This document shows positions 27,854-44,574 of a stretch of DNA of 64,000 nucleotides, piece after piece. This DNA comes from Brevundimonas sp. AJA228-03. Lineage in GTDB: Bacteria; Pseudomonadota; Alphaproteobacteria; Caulobacterales; Caulobacteraceae. The notes under the pieces were generated by a model that did not search any database, was not told the origin of the DNA, and saw nothing but the letters and a program-made list of their open reading frames with translations. Numbering within the stretch: position 1 is the stretch's first letter; the number at the start of each line of letters is the position of its first letter. The stretch spans positions 1,369,001-1,433,000 of the forward strand of contig NZ_CP059297.1 in the NCBI RefSeq assembly GCF_017795885.1, read 5' to 3'. The translations under genes and the position numbers were made by a program.

Positions 27854-28789
27854 ATGACGATGACGCAGACCCAGGTGGCCAGCGCCGCCCGCCGCACCCG
27901 CTATCCCGGACCGATCGCCGAGGCCAGGAAGCATCCGCACGCCCTGGTCGGGCAGGGGTTCGCTACCGACGAGGCGCTGGCGGAGATCCTGCACCGCTAT
28001 CCGGCGCATCTGTTCGACATCAATCTGTACGACTACGACGATGAAGGTCAGGCCAGCCTGCGCACCGGCACGCGGGGCCATCTGTCGGGCGACCAGATGC
28101 TGGCGGCGATCCAGGCCGGGCGGCTGTGGGTCAATCTGCGGCAGGCGCAAGCCGGCTGTCCCGACCTGTGGCAGGCGGCGATGGGCGAGTTCGCGAAAAT
28201 CCAGGCGACCTATCCCGGCATGAAGGCGGTGACCAACGCCGGTCAGCTGATCATCTCGTCGCCGGTCACCCGGGTGCCCTATCATTTCGACGCGTCGGGG
28301 GTGGTGCTGTTCCACCTGCGCGGTCGCAAGCGGCTGTTCATCTATCCGGGCGACGAGGCGCATCTGCCGGAGCAGGCGATGGAGCAGGTCGTGGCCCGCC
28401 AGACGGCCGAGGACCTGCCCTATACCCTGGCCTTCGAGGCCGATGCCCAGGTCATGGACCTGGAGCCGGGCGAGGCCCTGACCTGGCCGCTCTATGCGCC
28501 GCACCGGGTCGAGAACCTGGACAGATTCTGCGTCAGCCTGTCGATGGACTTCCAGACCTGGCCGACGCGGTTCCGGAACGGGGCGATCTATACCAATGCC
28601 GTGATCCGCAGCCGGGGCGGGCGTCCGCGTTTCACCGACGCCATGTCGACGCCGGAACTGGCCGCGCGCTGGGCGGCCTCGCTGGTGCTGCGCCGCGTCG
28701 GCGGACTGAAGAGCCGGATCGAGCATTTCGAGCGGGACTTCACCCCGGACGCCGCCGCCGCCGACGGGGCAGGGGCCTTGCCCGCCTGA
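27854..28789 (+). CDS. Cupin-like (JmjC/cupin_8-type) protein
   Basis: A 311-residue protein. It opens with a helical part (FATDEALAEILHRYPAHLFD), followed by a double-stranded beta-helix: VTRVPYHFDASGVVLFHLRGRKRLFIYP, then MDLEPGEALTWPLYAPHRVENLD. The HxD and a distal His are the usual iron ligands of 2-oxoglutarate-dependent oxygenases in the cupin_8 group, so an oxygenase activity is possible. The gene is 5 bp downstream of the acetyltransferase gene. A distinct cupin-like protein occurs at 48.5-49.6 kb. Substrate is unknown. Confidence 0.72.
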   Translation: MTMTQTQVASAARRTRYPGPIAEARKHPHALVGQGFATDEALAEILHRYPAHLFDINLYDYDDEGQASLRTGTRGHLSGDQMLAAIQAGRLWVNLRQAQAGCPDLWQAAMGEFAKIQATYPGMKAVTNAGQLIISSPVTRVPYHFDASGVVLFHLRGRKRLFIYPGDEAHLPEQAMEQVVARQTAEDLPYTLAFEADAQVMDLEPGEALTWPLYAPHRVENLDRFCVSLSMDFQTWPTRFRNGAIYTNAVIRSRGGRPRFTDAMSTPELAARWAASLVLRRVGGLKSRIEHFERDFTPDAAAADGAGALPA

Positions 28790-29113
28790 TCCGAGGGCGG
28801 CTTCGGCGTCGACACGCCGGGGACTGACGAAATCGCGCGACGGGCCTTTATTTCGCCCGCGAAGCGCGTATATGTGCGCGTTCCGCAATCACTCCATGAT
28901 TCCGCGCGAAAGCGCCGAGGCCCGGTCCGTCGCCCTCCGACCGAGCGAAGGCGTGGCTCCTTCCCCAGGGAGCTTACCAGATTTCAGGCCTCCTGACCGT
29001 GAAAACGTGTCGAGGGTGGAGGCCGAAACCGATTGTCACGGCACGCGATCGCGCTGCCGGGGCTGCTGCATTTCACGCGTGTCTCCCCCGGGCGCGCGAT
29101 ATGGGAAAACAGA
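28790..29113 (+). promoter_or_regulatory. 324-bp leader region upstream of rpoB, with hairpins
   Basis: No convincing gene is present. Visible structures are GCTCC / GGGAGC (about 28959-28975), and GGCCTCC (28987-28993) paired with GGAGGCC (29018-29024). This gap probably holds the rpoB promoter and an untranslated leader. The ribosomal protein genes rplKAJL that often precede rpoB are not here. Attenuation or processing control is possible but unproven. Confidence 0.45.
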
Positions 29114-33230
<4,117 letters not shown>

Positions 33231-33232
33231 CG

Positions 33233-33328
33233 CGAGTGGCGAGTGGCGAGTGACGAGTGGCGAGATTTCGCCGCGTCACTCGCCACCGCCGACCTTCTCG
33301 CCACCAGCCACTCGCCACTCGCCACTAG
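33233..33328. repeat. Inverted GAGTGGC heptamer arrays between rpoB and rpoC
   Basis: Directly after the rpoB stop, about four to five heptamers of GAGTGGC (with one GAGTGAC) occupy 33233-33265. From 33275 the reverse complement GCCACTC recurs to 33327. The arms can fold into a long hairpin within the rpoB-rpoC message. No T-run follows, so read-through to rpoC is possible. The 7-bp period and inverted layout resemble the TAGGGAT arrays at 18.5 and 20.2 kb, with a different unit. Confidence 0.9.
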
Positions 33329-37553
<4,225 letters not shown>

Positions 37554-37561
37554 TCGCTCTC

Positions 37562-37590
37562 CGTCCCGGGTCGAGCCCGGGATGACAAGG
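37562..37590. repeat. Short palindrome CCCGGGTCGAGCCCGGG after rpoC
   Basis: CCCGGG TCGAG CCCGGG is followed by ATGACAAGG, the same GATGACAAGG tail seen in the 36-bp array at 17.5 kb. It looks like a single copy of the dispersed element that expanded there. Confidence 0.65.
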
Positions 37591-37603
37591 CAGAGATGAT
37601 TAA

Positions 37604-37636
37604 GGGCGGTTCCGGCGACGGGGCCGCCCCTTTTCT
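37604..37636 (+). terminator. Rho-independent terminator after rpoC
   Basis: The stem GGGCGG / CCGCCC with a 14-base loop is followed by CCTTTTCTT. It lies about 50 bp beyond the rpoC stop and should end the rpoBC transcript. Confidence 0.88.
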
Positions 37637-37732
37637 TCGGCCCGCGACTGTCAGGGTCTGCACTTTGAGGTTGCAGGCGATCGTTGACGTCGTCGGATAC
37701 TGTCGGCATCCTTGCCCCGTCAGGAGGCGAAG

Positions 37733-37897
37733 ATGACCAGAGCCAAAGCAACGCCCGGCAGCATCGATACGGTCCTCTGGATCGTCACCATCCTTGCCCT
37801 GTGTGTGATGATCTACTTTATGGCCGCGACTGCGATGATCGAGCTGGGAGCCGCGGCCCACGACGCCTTCTGCCCGGAGCACGGCTGGGCGGTGTGA
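37733..37897 (+). CDS. Small membrane protein, unknown
   Basis: A 54-residue protein with one long hydrophobic helix (TVLWIVTILALCVMIYFMAATAMIEL, residues 13-38), followed by a short tail with one Cys and one His (AHDAFCPEHGWAV). The ATG at 37733 has a perfect AGGAGG 5 bp upstream, which strongly supports translation. No family is recognised. It lies alone between the rpoC terminator and a convergent gene. Confidence 0.7.
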   Translation: MTRAKATPGSIDTVLWIVTILALCVMIYFMAATAMIELGAAAHDAFCPEHGWAV

Positions 37898-37929
37898 GCC
37901 GGGGTCGCTCGGCGACGATCAGCCCAGGG

Positions 37930-38724
37930 CTATTTCGGCCCGGCGGTGCCGCCGAATGGTGCCTCCTCCTCATGCTGGAACTCGGGGCGCAGCAAGGCTC
38001 CGGCACAGGTCCCGCGCAGGTTGCCGCCGACGCACTCGGGCGAGGCACCGACGATGCCCACGCCCGGCCGGCCTCCCCGCCGCGCCTCGTACTGGGCCAG
38101 GGCGGCCGCCCCGTCGCGGGCGAATTGGGCCTCGCGGCGGGCTTCGGAAGCCGTCAGTGTGCGTGGCCCGAGCGGCCCGGCCCGACCGGCGGCCGCGTTG
38201 AAGCGCTCGTCGCAGAGCTGCTGTTCCGCCGGGCTCAGCCGTCCGTCCATGGTGCGACAGCCCGCTGCGCCGAGACGCAGCGAGCGGGCGACAGCCGCCC
38301 GCATGGTCTCGGGCGTCACCTGCCAGGGGTCCACGGTTGCGGGGGCGTCGGCCGGGGCCTGTGCGGCGATCCGGGGCGAGAGGGGCGAGGGCCGTGCCTC
38401 GGACGGGCCGGGGGCGGCCGGTGCGGTCGACCGCTCGGCCATGATGTCGCCCAGGGTCGGTGTGGGCTCCGTTCGCGCCGACCCCGGGGCGGGAACACGG
38501 GCCACCTCACCCGGCAGGAGCGGGCGCGGTTCCATCTCGAGGAAGATCGGGATGTCGTCGGCGAGGTCGGGCGGAGCCAGGGGCGTCTCGAAGAGCCGCA
38601 GCGCCAGGGGCGTCAGGATCGCGATGTGGAACAGGACCGACGCCGCGAGCGCCCCTATTCGGCGGCGCATCACGGGCCCGAAGGTCGGTCGCCGTCGGGC
38701 GAAGCTCAGACTGGCGTCGACCAC
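37930..38724 (-). CDS. Membrane-anchored Pro/Ala-rich protein of unknown function
   Basis: A 264-residue protein with one N-terminal membrane helix (ALAASVLFHIAILTPLALRLF, about residues 27-47), then a long Pro/Ala-rich periplasmic linker and a C-terminal domain with four cysteines (AAGCRTMDGRLSPAEQQLCDERF, SPECVGGNLRGTCAGALL). The layout recalls TonB-like energy-coupling or envelope-spanning proteins, but no TonB C-terminal fold is recognisable. Conserved cysteines suggest disulfides in the periplasm. It ends near the 54-residue membrane protein gene, in convergent orientation. Confidence 0.65.
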   Translation of the reverse strand: MVDASLSFARRRPTFGPVMRRRIGALAASVLFHIAILTPLALRLFETPLAPPDLADDIPIFLEMEPRPLLPGEVARVPAPGSARTEPTPTLGDIMAERSTAPAAPGPSEARPSPLSPRIAAQAPADAPATVDPWQVTPETMRAAVARSLRLGAAGCRTMDGRLSPAEQQLCDERFNAAAGRAGPLGPRTLTASEARREAQFARDGAAALAQYEARRGGRPGVGIVGASPECVGGNLRGTCAGALLRPEFQHEEEAPFGGTAGPK

Positions 38725-38784
38725 GCATCCTCCCTGCCGATCGCCCCGAGGCTGAAGGGCGACCGTGGCGGGATCAGGGCAGGG

Positions 38785-39186
38785 TCAGCCGACCACCCGC
38801 CAGGGCGTCAGCGGCCGCACGGTGGCGCAGGCAGGCGTGCCGTCCCTGGCGCGTCCGGGCAGGGTGGTCCCGATCACCGCGCCGGGTTTCAGCAGGTCGG
38901 CGGGAATATCGTGGACATCGATCTTGGCGCGGCGGCTGACGACGGGCAGGCCGGGCATGGCGCCGCCGATGGCGATGTAGACGAAGCGGCGGTCCTTGCC
39001 CTCGCGTCGCACGAAGGTTCCGCCCAGCCGGCCGTCGGGGCGCAGATCGACCGGCATGTCGAAGGTCAGGGGGGCCTCGGTCGACAGACGGATGTCGTGG
39101 GGCGCGTTCTTCGCATCCTGTCGCCAGTAATGCAGACCGGGCAAGGGATCGGCGATCGTCAGGCGCAGGGTCAGGGTCTCAGTCAT
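38785..39186 (-). CDS. DUF5990 family protein
   Basis: A 133-residue soluble protein: MTETLTLRLTIADPLPG at the start, then GGTFVRREGKDRRFVYIAIGG near residue 55 and SRRAKIDVHDIPADLLKPGAVI with a C-terminal CATVRPLTPWRVVG. This matches what I recall of the DUF5990 family, which has no known function. It overlaps the upstream Nudix gene by 8 bp on the same strand, so the two are probably cotranscribed. Confidence 0.75.
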   Translation of the reverse strand: MTETLTLRLTIADPLPGLHYWRQDAKNAPHDIRLSTEAPLTFDMPVDLRPDGRLGGTFVRREGKDRRFVYIAIGGAMPGLPVVSRRAKIDVHDIPADLLKPGAVIGTTLPGRARDGTPACATVRPLTPWRVVG

Positions 39187-39919
39187 GGGTCACCAGATGG
39201 CTGCCGCGCACCATTCGCACGAACGGGATGGGGCGGTCCTTCCCGGCTCGTCGTTCTGCGCCGTCCGGGATGATGAACCGCCCGGCCACCTCGGCCAGGA
39301 CGAAGCGGGTGATGGCGGGCAGGTCGAGGGCGCGGGCTTCTTCCAGCGGGAGCCAGGCGATCTCGTCCAGCTCGCCGGAGCCGGCCGTTGGTTCGGGGGC
39401 CAGAAGGGCCGAGGCGTCCGCCATGAAGAACCGGGCGTCGAACCGGCGCGTGCGACCCGGCGGGGTGATGGCGCGCGCGACATAGTTCAGGGCGGCGAGG
39501 TCGGGCAGGGCCCCGACGGCCCGGAACGCGCGCCACGGTCCCGCGACGGAGGCGGACGGGGCCGGGCGGCCGAGGATCAGGCCGGTCTCCTCGAACGTCT
39601 CGCGCACGGCGGTCAGGCACAGGGCGCGGGCGCGGTGCGGGGCCAGTTCGGTCTCCAGACGGGCGCGGGTGGCGGCCGAGGGCTCGGTGGCCGAGGCGGC
39701 GGCGAAGTCCGACCGGTCGATCCGGCCGCCGGGAAACACCCATTTGGAGGCCATGAACACATGCCCCGGCGCGCGACGCCCCATCAGCACCTGGGGGCGG
39801 GTGCCGGAGCGGACCAGGATCAGGGTCGCGGCGTCCTTCGGCCGCTGCCGCGGACCGGCCGGGCGCGGCGCGTCGGCAAGGTCCTGACGGGCGTCAAAGG
39901 GGTTACTCGGGGGAGACAC
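39179..39919 (-). CDS. Nudix hydrolase with an expanded Nudix box
   Basis: A 246-residue protein. The conserved elements are WVFPGGRID near residue 60 and AVRETFEETGLILG near residue 104, but about 37 residues separate the Gly segment from the RExxEE helix. The canonical GX5EX7REUXEEXGU spacing is much shorter. This split layout occurs in NUDT19/CoA-pyrophosphatase-like Nudix enzymes, so an acyl-CoA or nucleotide diphosphate substrate is possible. The start overlaps the end of the DUF4424 gene by 17 bp, and the end overlaps the DUF5990 gene. Confidence 0.8.
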   Translation of the reverse strand: MSPPSNPFDARQDLADAPRPAGPRQRPKDAATLILVRSGTRPQVLMGRRAPGHVFMASKWVFPGGRIDRSDFAAASATEPSAATRARLETELAPHRARALCLTAVRETFEETGLILGRPAPSASVAGPWRAFRAVGALPDLAALNYVARAITPPGRTRRFDARFFMADASALLAPEPTAGSGELDEIAWLPLEEARALDLPAITRFVLAEVAGRFIIPDGAERRAGKDRPIPFVRMVRGSHLVTHD

Positions 39920-40889
39920 CGGACACGATTACCACCGACAGGTCCCGCGTGGGGATGAAGTTGGTCCGGCGCATCTCGAACTGCGTCTCGCTGATGCGGC
40001 GCACGTTCTCGCCGCAGAAGCTGACGAGATTGCCGGCTTCGCCCTTGTCGACGACCAGGCGAAACTCCCCGATCGGCTCGGCCCAGTTGGCCCCCGTGGT
40101 CAGGACATAGTCGATCCAGGTCTCGGTCAGGTACTGGCCCTGGCGGCGCAGGCGTGCTGCGCCGGCCTGGAAGGCGGCGTCGGCGCAATAGTGCGTGGCG
40201 TGCTCGGCGGCGTAGTCGCTGTCCGCCGTCTCGGGATCGCCAAAGAGGCTGAATGCCGATCCGCCGACGGCGGGGGCGTAGCGGTGGTCCACGTCGACCG
40301 CTTGACCGGCCGGAAAGACCTGGGTCCGATAGTGGGTGGTCTTCAACGTCCATAGCGGCACGTAGTCCGCGACCCGGCCGGTGCCGTCGTCATAGCTCCG
40401 GTCCTCGATTATGCCCATCTGGACCAGCTGCTCGATCCGGGGTCCGGGCAGGGCGGCGATGGCGTCGCGGATGTCCCGGTCGTAGGGCGACAGGGGCAGG
40501 GACAGCTCTCGCAGCAGGCCGGTGCGATCGGCTTCGCCCAGCATGGCCTTCTGCTCGATTTCGGTGGCCACCCGCTGTCCCGCCACAGTGGTGGTGAAGG
40601 CCAGGGTGCCCGGGTCGGACAGGGCGATGGGGGCCTCACTGCCGCCGACGAGGTCGGGCAGGGGAAAGGCGACGATTGTGGTGATGTCCTGGTCCGTGCG
40701 GTTGAAGAACCGGTATTTCACCCGGATCTCCCGGGACGAGACGAACAGATCCTCGGACTGCATGACGATGCCGTCGGTGCGTTGCAGGACGAGGCCGCCG
40801 GTCCCCATCGAGGCGACGCTGTCATTGGCGGCGGCCGGCCCGGCGAGACACAGGACGACGAAGGTCGACAGAGCAATTTTTCGGATCAT
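39903..40889 (-). CDS. DUF4424 family exported protein
   Basis: A 328-residue secreted protein. The signal peptide is MIRKIALSTFVVLCLAGPAAA, with cleavage probably after AAA near residue 21. The mature start NDSVASMGTGGLVLQRTDGIVMQSEDLFVS and VKYRFFNRTDQDITTIVAFPLPD are typical of DUF4424, a beta-rich family of unknown role found in proteobacteria. Two or three cysteines in the C-terminal half (HYCADAAFQ, VSFCGENV) may form a disulfide. It is the first gene of a likely operon with the Nudix and DUF5990 genes. Confidence 0.85.
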   Translation of the reverse strand: MIRKIALSTFVVLCLAGPAAANDSVASMGTGGLVLQRTDGIVMQSEDLFVSSREIRVKYRFFNRTDQDITTIVAFPLPDLVGGSEAPIALSDPGTLAFTTTVAGQRVATEIEQKAMLGEADRTGLLRELSLPLSPYDRDIRDAIAALPGPRIEQLVQMGIIEDRSYDDGTGRVADYVPLWTLKTTHYRTQVFPAGQAVDVDHRYAPAVGGSAFSLFGDPETADSDYAAEHATHYCADAAFQAGAARLRRQGQYLTETWIDYVLTTGANWAEPIGEFRLVVDKGEAGNLVSFCGENVRRISETQFEMRRTNFIPTRDLSVVIVSGVSPE

Positions 40890-41003
40890 CCCGGTTCCTC
40901 CTGCGCGAACATGTTATCCGAGGCATCGAGGAGGCTCAACGGGACAGGACGTCAACGCTGCTCGTCCTTGCGGACCGCGTTCAGACCGCCACAGCGGCGT
41001 TGC

Positions 41004-41420
41004 TCAGCCGCCTTCCGCTTCGGTCTCGCCCTGGGCAATGGCGGCGATCTGGGCTTCGAGGGCCTGTCGGGCTTCGGGCGAGCAGTTGCTGGCGGCAGGG
41101 TTTGGGGCCCCGGCTGTGGCCGCGCCGGGCGCGACGATCAGATCCTCGACCAGACTTTCGGCGGCGGCGCGGAGGGGGGCCTCCTCGATCCCGGCCACGG
41201 CCGCCTGCGCCAGACCCGCCGCATCGACGTCCTCCCAGCCGCAGGTGGCGGCCGCCAGCTTCAGCGTCCGGGCCGCCTGAACGCCCTGCACGATCTCGGG
41301 ATGGCTCGCCTCCAGCGCGGCCATGGCGGCGTTGCGACCGGCCTTCCCGACATCCACCTCGCCACAGGCGGAAAGGGTGAAGGCCGAGACCGCAGATAGA
41401 GCCAGAACCAGACGAGGCAT
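41004..41420 (-). CDS. Small lipoprotein, unknown
   Basis: A 138-residue protein with a lipoprotein signal: MPRLVLALSAVSAFTLSACG, lipobox LSAC with the lipidated cysteine at residue 19. The mature part is helical and Ala-rich (GRNAAMAALEASHPEIVQGVQAA) with two cysteines (ATCGWEDVDAAG, ASNCSPEARQ) that could form a disulfide. The downstream ATG is chosen because it gives a clean signal peptide. No family is recognised. It is transcribed in the same direction as rnr, about 85 bp before the region that ends rnr. Confidence 0.75.
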   Translation of the reverse strand: MPRLVLALSAVSAFTLSACGEVDVGKAGRNAAMAALEASHPEIVQGVQAARTLKLAAATCGWEDVDAAGLAQAAVAGIEEAPLRAAAESLVEDLIVAPGAATAGAPNPAASNCSPEARQALEAQIAAIAQGETEAEGG

Positions 41421-41505
41421 GCCGATCACTCCTTTGAAGACCCGGCGGGTCATAGCAGACCGGGCGGATCCCGAAAGGCGGCCGATTGGCCGGTGGGGCG
41501 CGGCC

Positions 41506-43848
41506 CTACCGCCGCTTGCCCTTTCTCACGCCCTTGAGGCCGCCGGACGGGCGGCCTCCGCGCGGGGGTTTGGGACCGCCGGGACGACCCGTGCCCCGCT
41601 TGGGCGGGCCGTTGCCGCCTGTACCCGGACCCCGGCCGCGCAGGCCCAGACGCGGGGCGGGGGCGTTGGGGTCGCGGGGTTCGGGGTCACTGAGCATCTC
41701 GAACACCAGGCCGCCGGTGATCGGGGTGGCCTCCTTCAGCCTGACCTCGACGCTGCGGCCCAGGGTGTAGCGCTGGCCCGACCGTTCGCCGACCAGGGCA
41801 TGGGCGCGGTCGTCGTGGGTGAAGTATTCGTTGCCCAGCGAGCTGACGGGCACGAGGCCGTCGGCGCCCGTCTCGTCCAGACGAATGAACAGGCCAAAGC
41901 GGGTCACGCCGGTGATGCGGCCGGTGAAGGTCGCGCCGACGCGATCCTCCAGAAAGGCGGCGATGTAGCGGTCCATGGCGTCGCGCTCGGCGGCCATGGA
42001 GCGGCGCTCGGTCAGGGTCACCTGATCGGCGATGGCGGGCAGTTCGGCGATCTCGCGATCGGTCAGGCCGTCAGGGCCGAGGTTCAGTGCGCGGATCAAC
42101 CCCCGGTGCACGATCAGATCGGAGTAGCGCCGGATCGGCGAGGTGAAGTGGGCGTAGCGATCCAGGTTCAGGCCGAAATGGCCGACGTTGTCCGGGCTGT
42201 AGATCGCCTGCATCTGGGAGCGCAGGACGACCTCATTGACCACCTCGGCATGGGGGCCGTCGCGGGTCTCGTCCAGCAGCCTGTTGAAGCGTTTGGTGGT
42301 CGGGGCCTCGCCCTTGTTCCAGGGTTTGCCCAGCGTCGACAGGAAGTCGGCCAGGTTGAAGACCTTTTCCTGGCTGGGCGTATCGTGGACGCGGAAGATC
42401 AGGGGCGTCTTCCTGCCCTCCAGCGTCTCGGCGGCGCAGACATTGGCCTGGACCATCATTTCCTCGATCAGGCGGTGGGCCTCCAGACTGACGCGCTTTT
42501 CGATGGAGGCGATGCCGCCGTCGGGTGACATGCGGATGCGGCGTTCGGCACTGTCGATCTGCAGGGGCGCGCGCTTCAGTCGGCCCTTCAGCATGGTGTG
42601 CCAAGCGTTCCACAGCGGATACAGGATCGCGTCCATGATCGGGCCGGTCGGGTCGTCGATCCCGCCGCCGTTCTCGACGCCGTCGATGGCCGCCTGGGCC
42701 TGTTCGTAGGAAAGCTTGGCGTGGCTGCGCATCAGGCCGCGATGGAATTTGTGGCCCAGTTTGCGGCCGTCCTTGTCGAAGACCATGCGCACGGCCAAGG
42801 TCGCGCGGTTCTCGCCTTCCTTGAGACTGCACAGGCCGTTCGACAGCCGCTCGGGCAGCATCGGCTCGACGCGGTCGGGGAAATAGGTCGAATTGCCCTT
42901 GGCGCGCGCCTCGCGGTCCAGACTGGTGTTGGGCCGGACGTAGGCGGCGACGTCGGCGATGGCGACCCAGACGATCCAGCCGCCCTCGTTCTTCGGGTCC
43001 TCGTCGCGCTGCGCATAGACGGCGTCGTCGTGGTCGCGGGCGTCGGCCGGGTCGATGGTGATGAAGGGGATGTCACGCAGGTCGTCGCGGCCCTTCAGCG
43101 TCGGCAGGTCCTGGTTCTCGGCCTCCTGCTCGACGGCCTCCGAGAAGCCCATCGGCACGCCGTGGGTGTGGATGGCGATCAGGGAGGCGGCGCGGGGATC
43201 GTCCTCGCGGCCCACGGTCTCCAGGATCTTGCCGCGCTTGTGGCCATAGCGCTGGTCCGACTTCTCGATGGCGGCCAGGACCAGATCGCCGTCGCGCAGA
43301 TCGGCGGCCTGAAGCGCCGACACGATCAGCACGTCCTTCGAGCGCCGGTCGACCGGCTCGACCCGGGTCTCCTTGTTGGACTTTCGGATCACACCGAGGA
43401 CGCGGTTGTTGTGGGTGTCGAGGGTCTTGATCAGCCGGGCTTCCCAGCCGTTGGGGCCGTGCTGGAACTTGGCCAGCACGCGATCACCCAGGCCGGGGGC
43501 CGGGCCAGGTTTGCCTTTATCAGGGATGAGCAAGGCGCGCGGTGCATCGGCCGAGGCCTCGACCATGCGGACGTAGAGCTCTCCGTCATTATCCTTCTCG
43601 ACCACATCGGCGACGCCGACGGGGGGCAGGGCGCCGGCTTCGGAAAAGCCCTTCCTGCCGCGTTTGCCGAGCTTGCCGGAGGCTTCGAGGCCGCGGATCA
43701 TTTCGCGCAAACGCCGACGATCCTCGCCCTTGAGGCCGAAGTGGCGGGCGATATCGCCCTTTTCCGCCGATCCGGCCTCGCGCAGGAAGGCCAGCAGGGT
43801 GGCCTCGTCCGGCAATCCGGCGGCGGGTTTTCCGGGTGGTTTGGTCAT
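41506..43848 (-). CDS. rnr: Ribonuclease R
   Basis: A 780-residue 3'-5' exoribonuclease of the RNB family that degrades structured RNA, including rRNA fragments and tmRNA-tagged messages. A winged-helix N-terminus (EKGDIARHFGLKGEDRRRL) and two cold-shock domains precede the RNB core. Metal-binding aspartates lie in ITIDPADARDHDDAVY near residue 275. Other RNB segments are FPDRVEPMLPERLSNGLCSL and YAHFTSPIRRYSDLIVHRGL. The S1 domain (GATFTGRITGVTRFGLFIRL) and a basic Gly/Pro/Arg tail follow. The start codon abuts the stop of the vapC-type toxin gene. Confidence 0.95.
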   Translation of the reverse strand: MTKPPGKPAAGLPDEATLLAFLREAGSAEKGDIARHFGLKGEDRRRLREMIRGLEASGKLGKRGRKGFSEAGALPPVGVADVVEKDNDGELYVRMVEASADAPRALLIPDKGKPGPAPGLGDRVLAKFQHGPNGWEARLIKTLDTHNNRVLGVIRKSNKETRVEPVDRRSKDVLIVSALQAADLRDGDLVLAAIEKSDQRYGHKRGKILETVGREDDPRAASLIAIHTHGVPMGFSEAVEQEAENQDLPTLKGRDDLRDIPFITIDPADARDHDDAVYAQRDEDPKNEGGWIVWVAIADVAAYVRPNTSLDREARAKGNSTYFPDRVEPMLPERLSNGLCSLKEGENRATLAVRMVFDKDGRKLGHKFHRGLMRSHAKLSYEQAQAAIDGVENGGGIDDPTGPIMDAILYPLWNAWHTMLKGRLKRAPLQIDSAERRIRMSPDGGIASIEKRVSLEAHRLIEEMMVQANVCAAETLEGRKTPLIFRVHDTPSQEKVFNLADFLSTLGKPWNKGEAPTTKRFNRLLDETRDGPHAEVVNEVVLRSQMQAIYSPDNVGHFGLNLDRYAHFTSPIRRYSDLIVHRGLIRALNLGPDGLTDREIAELPAIADQVTLTERRSMAAERDAMDRYIAAFLEDRVGATFTGRITGVTRFGLFIRLDETGADGLVPVSSLGNEYFTHDDRAHALVGERSGQRYTLGRSVEVRLKEATPITGGLVFEMLSDPEPRDPNAPAPRLGLRGRGPGTGGNGPPKRGTGRPGGPKPPRGGRPSGGLKGVRKGKRR

Positions 43849-44301
43849 TCAGTCTTTCGGTTCGCCGGGCGCTTCGGCCTCGGCGGGGTTCAGGCAGGGA
43901 ACGCCCAGTGCAGCGGCGGCGCGTGCCATGCCGCGATCGAGCGTAAGTATGGTCGCCTCTAGCCGCGTCGCGGCGGCGATGTGGATAGCGTCAGGGGCGC
44001 GGAGCACGAGGTTATGGCGTCGGACCAGATCGGTGGCCATCGCGATGTCCCCCTGATCCAGGGAGACGCGGTCCGACGCGGATGCCACCCAGACGTCGAG
44101 ATGGTCGAAGAGAGATTCCGCTTCGACGGGCATCCTGGCTCCCACCCTAACAAGCCGGGCGATGGCCGCCGAAGATTCCGCGACGCAGAAGTCGCTCACG
44201 AGTGGCGGCGGTTGTTGATCGAGGACAGCGTCGATCATCGAGCTCGTCAACTCGCGCGTCACGACAGAGACGAGGATGCTGGCATCCAGCAAGAGCCTCA
44301 C
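43849..44301 (-). CDS. PIN-domain toxin, VapC-like
   Basis: A 150-residue PIN-domain nuclease. Acidic catalytic residues are in LLLDASILVSVV (Asp6), CVAESSAAIARL (Glu near 43), LRAPDAIHIAAATRL (Asp near 104) and TLDRGMARAAAALGV. Type II VapC toxins cleave tRNA or rRNA. It follows the antitoxin gene with no gap, the usual TA operon layout, and runs directly into rnr: the toxin stop ends one base before the rnr ATG. This suggests rnr shares at least part of the transcript. Confidence 0.88.
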   Translation of the reverse strand: MRLLLDASILVSVVTRELTSSMIDAVLDQQPPPLVSDFCVAESSAAIARLVRVGARMPVEAESLFDHLDVWVASASDRVSLDQGDIAMATDLVRRHNLVLRAPDAIHIAAATRLEATILTLDRGMARAAAALGVPCLNPAEAEAPGEPKD

Positions 44302-44559
44302 TCAGTAACCTTCGTCGCGCATGTCGCGGACAAGCTCGGCGGCCGACATTCCAAGCGGCGGTCGCGCGTCGCGACGACGGGCGAACTCCTTCATGAAGGC
44401 CAGTCGCTCGTCACCCGCGAGTTTGGCGGGGACCGTTGGACGCGCCAGCTCTGCAACAGGCTTGCCGTGCCGGGTGATGGTGATCCGTTCACCCGCCTCG
44501 ACCCTCTCAAGCAGGTGAGTGAAGTTGTTCTTGGCTTCGGCGACGCCGTAGGTGGCCAT
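44302..44559 (-). CDS. Antitoxin, Phd/YefM family
   Basis: An 85-residue antitoxin. The N-terminal DNA-binding Phd/YefM fold is MATYGVAEAKNNFTHLLERVEAGERITITRHGKPVAEL. The C-terminal half (AFMKEFARRRDARPPLGMSAAELVRDMRDEGY) should be the disordered segment that wraps the toxin. It begins just after a 12-bp palindrome that is the probable operator, and ends where the PIN toxin begins. The pairing of a Phd-type antitoxin with a PIN toxin is common. Confidence 0.9.
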   Translation of the reverse strand: MATYGVAEAKNNFTHLLERVEAGERITITRHGKPVAELARPTVPAKLAGDERLAFMKEFARRRDARPPLGMSAAELVRDMRDEGY

Positions 44560-44574
44560 GGTCGTTCTCCAAGA

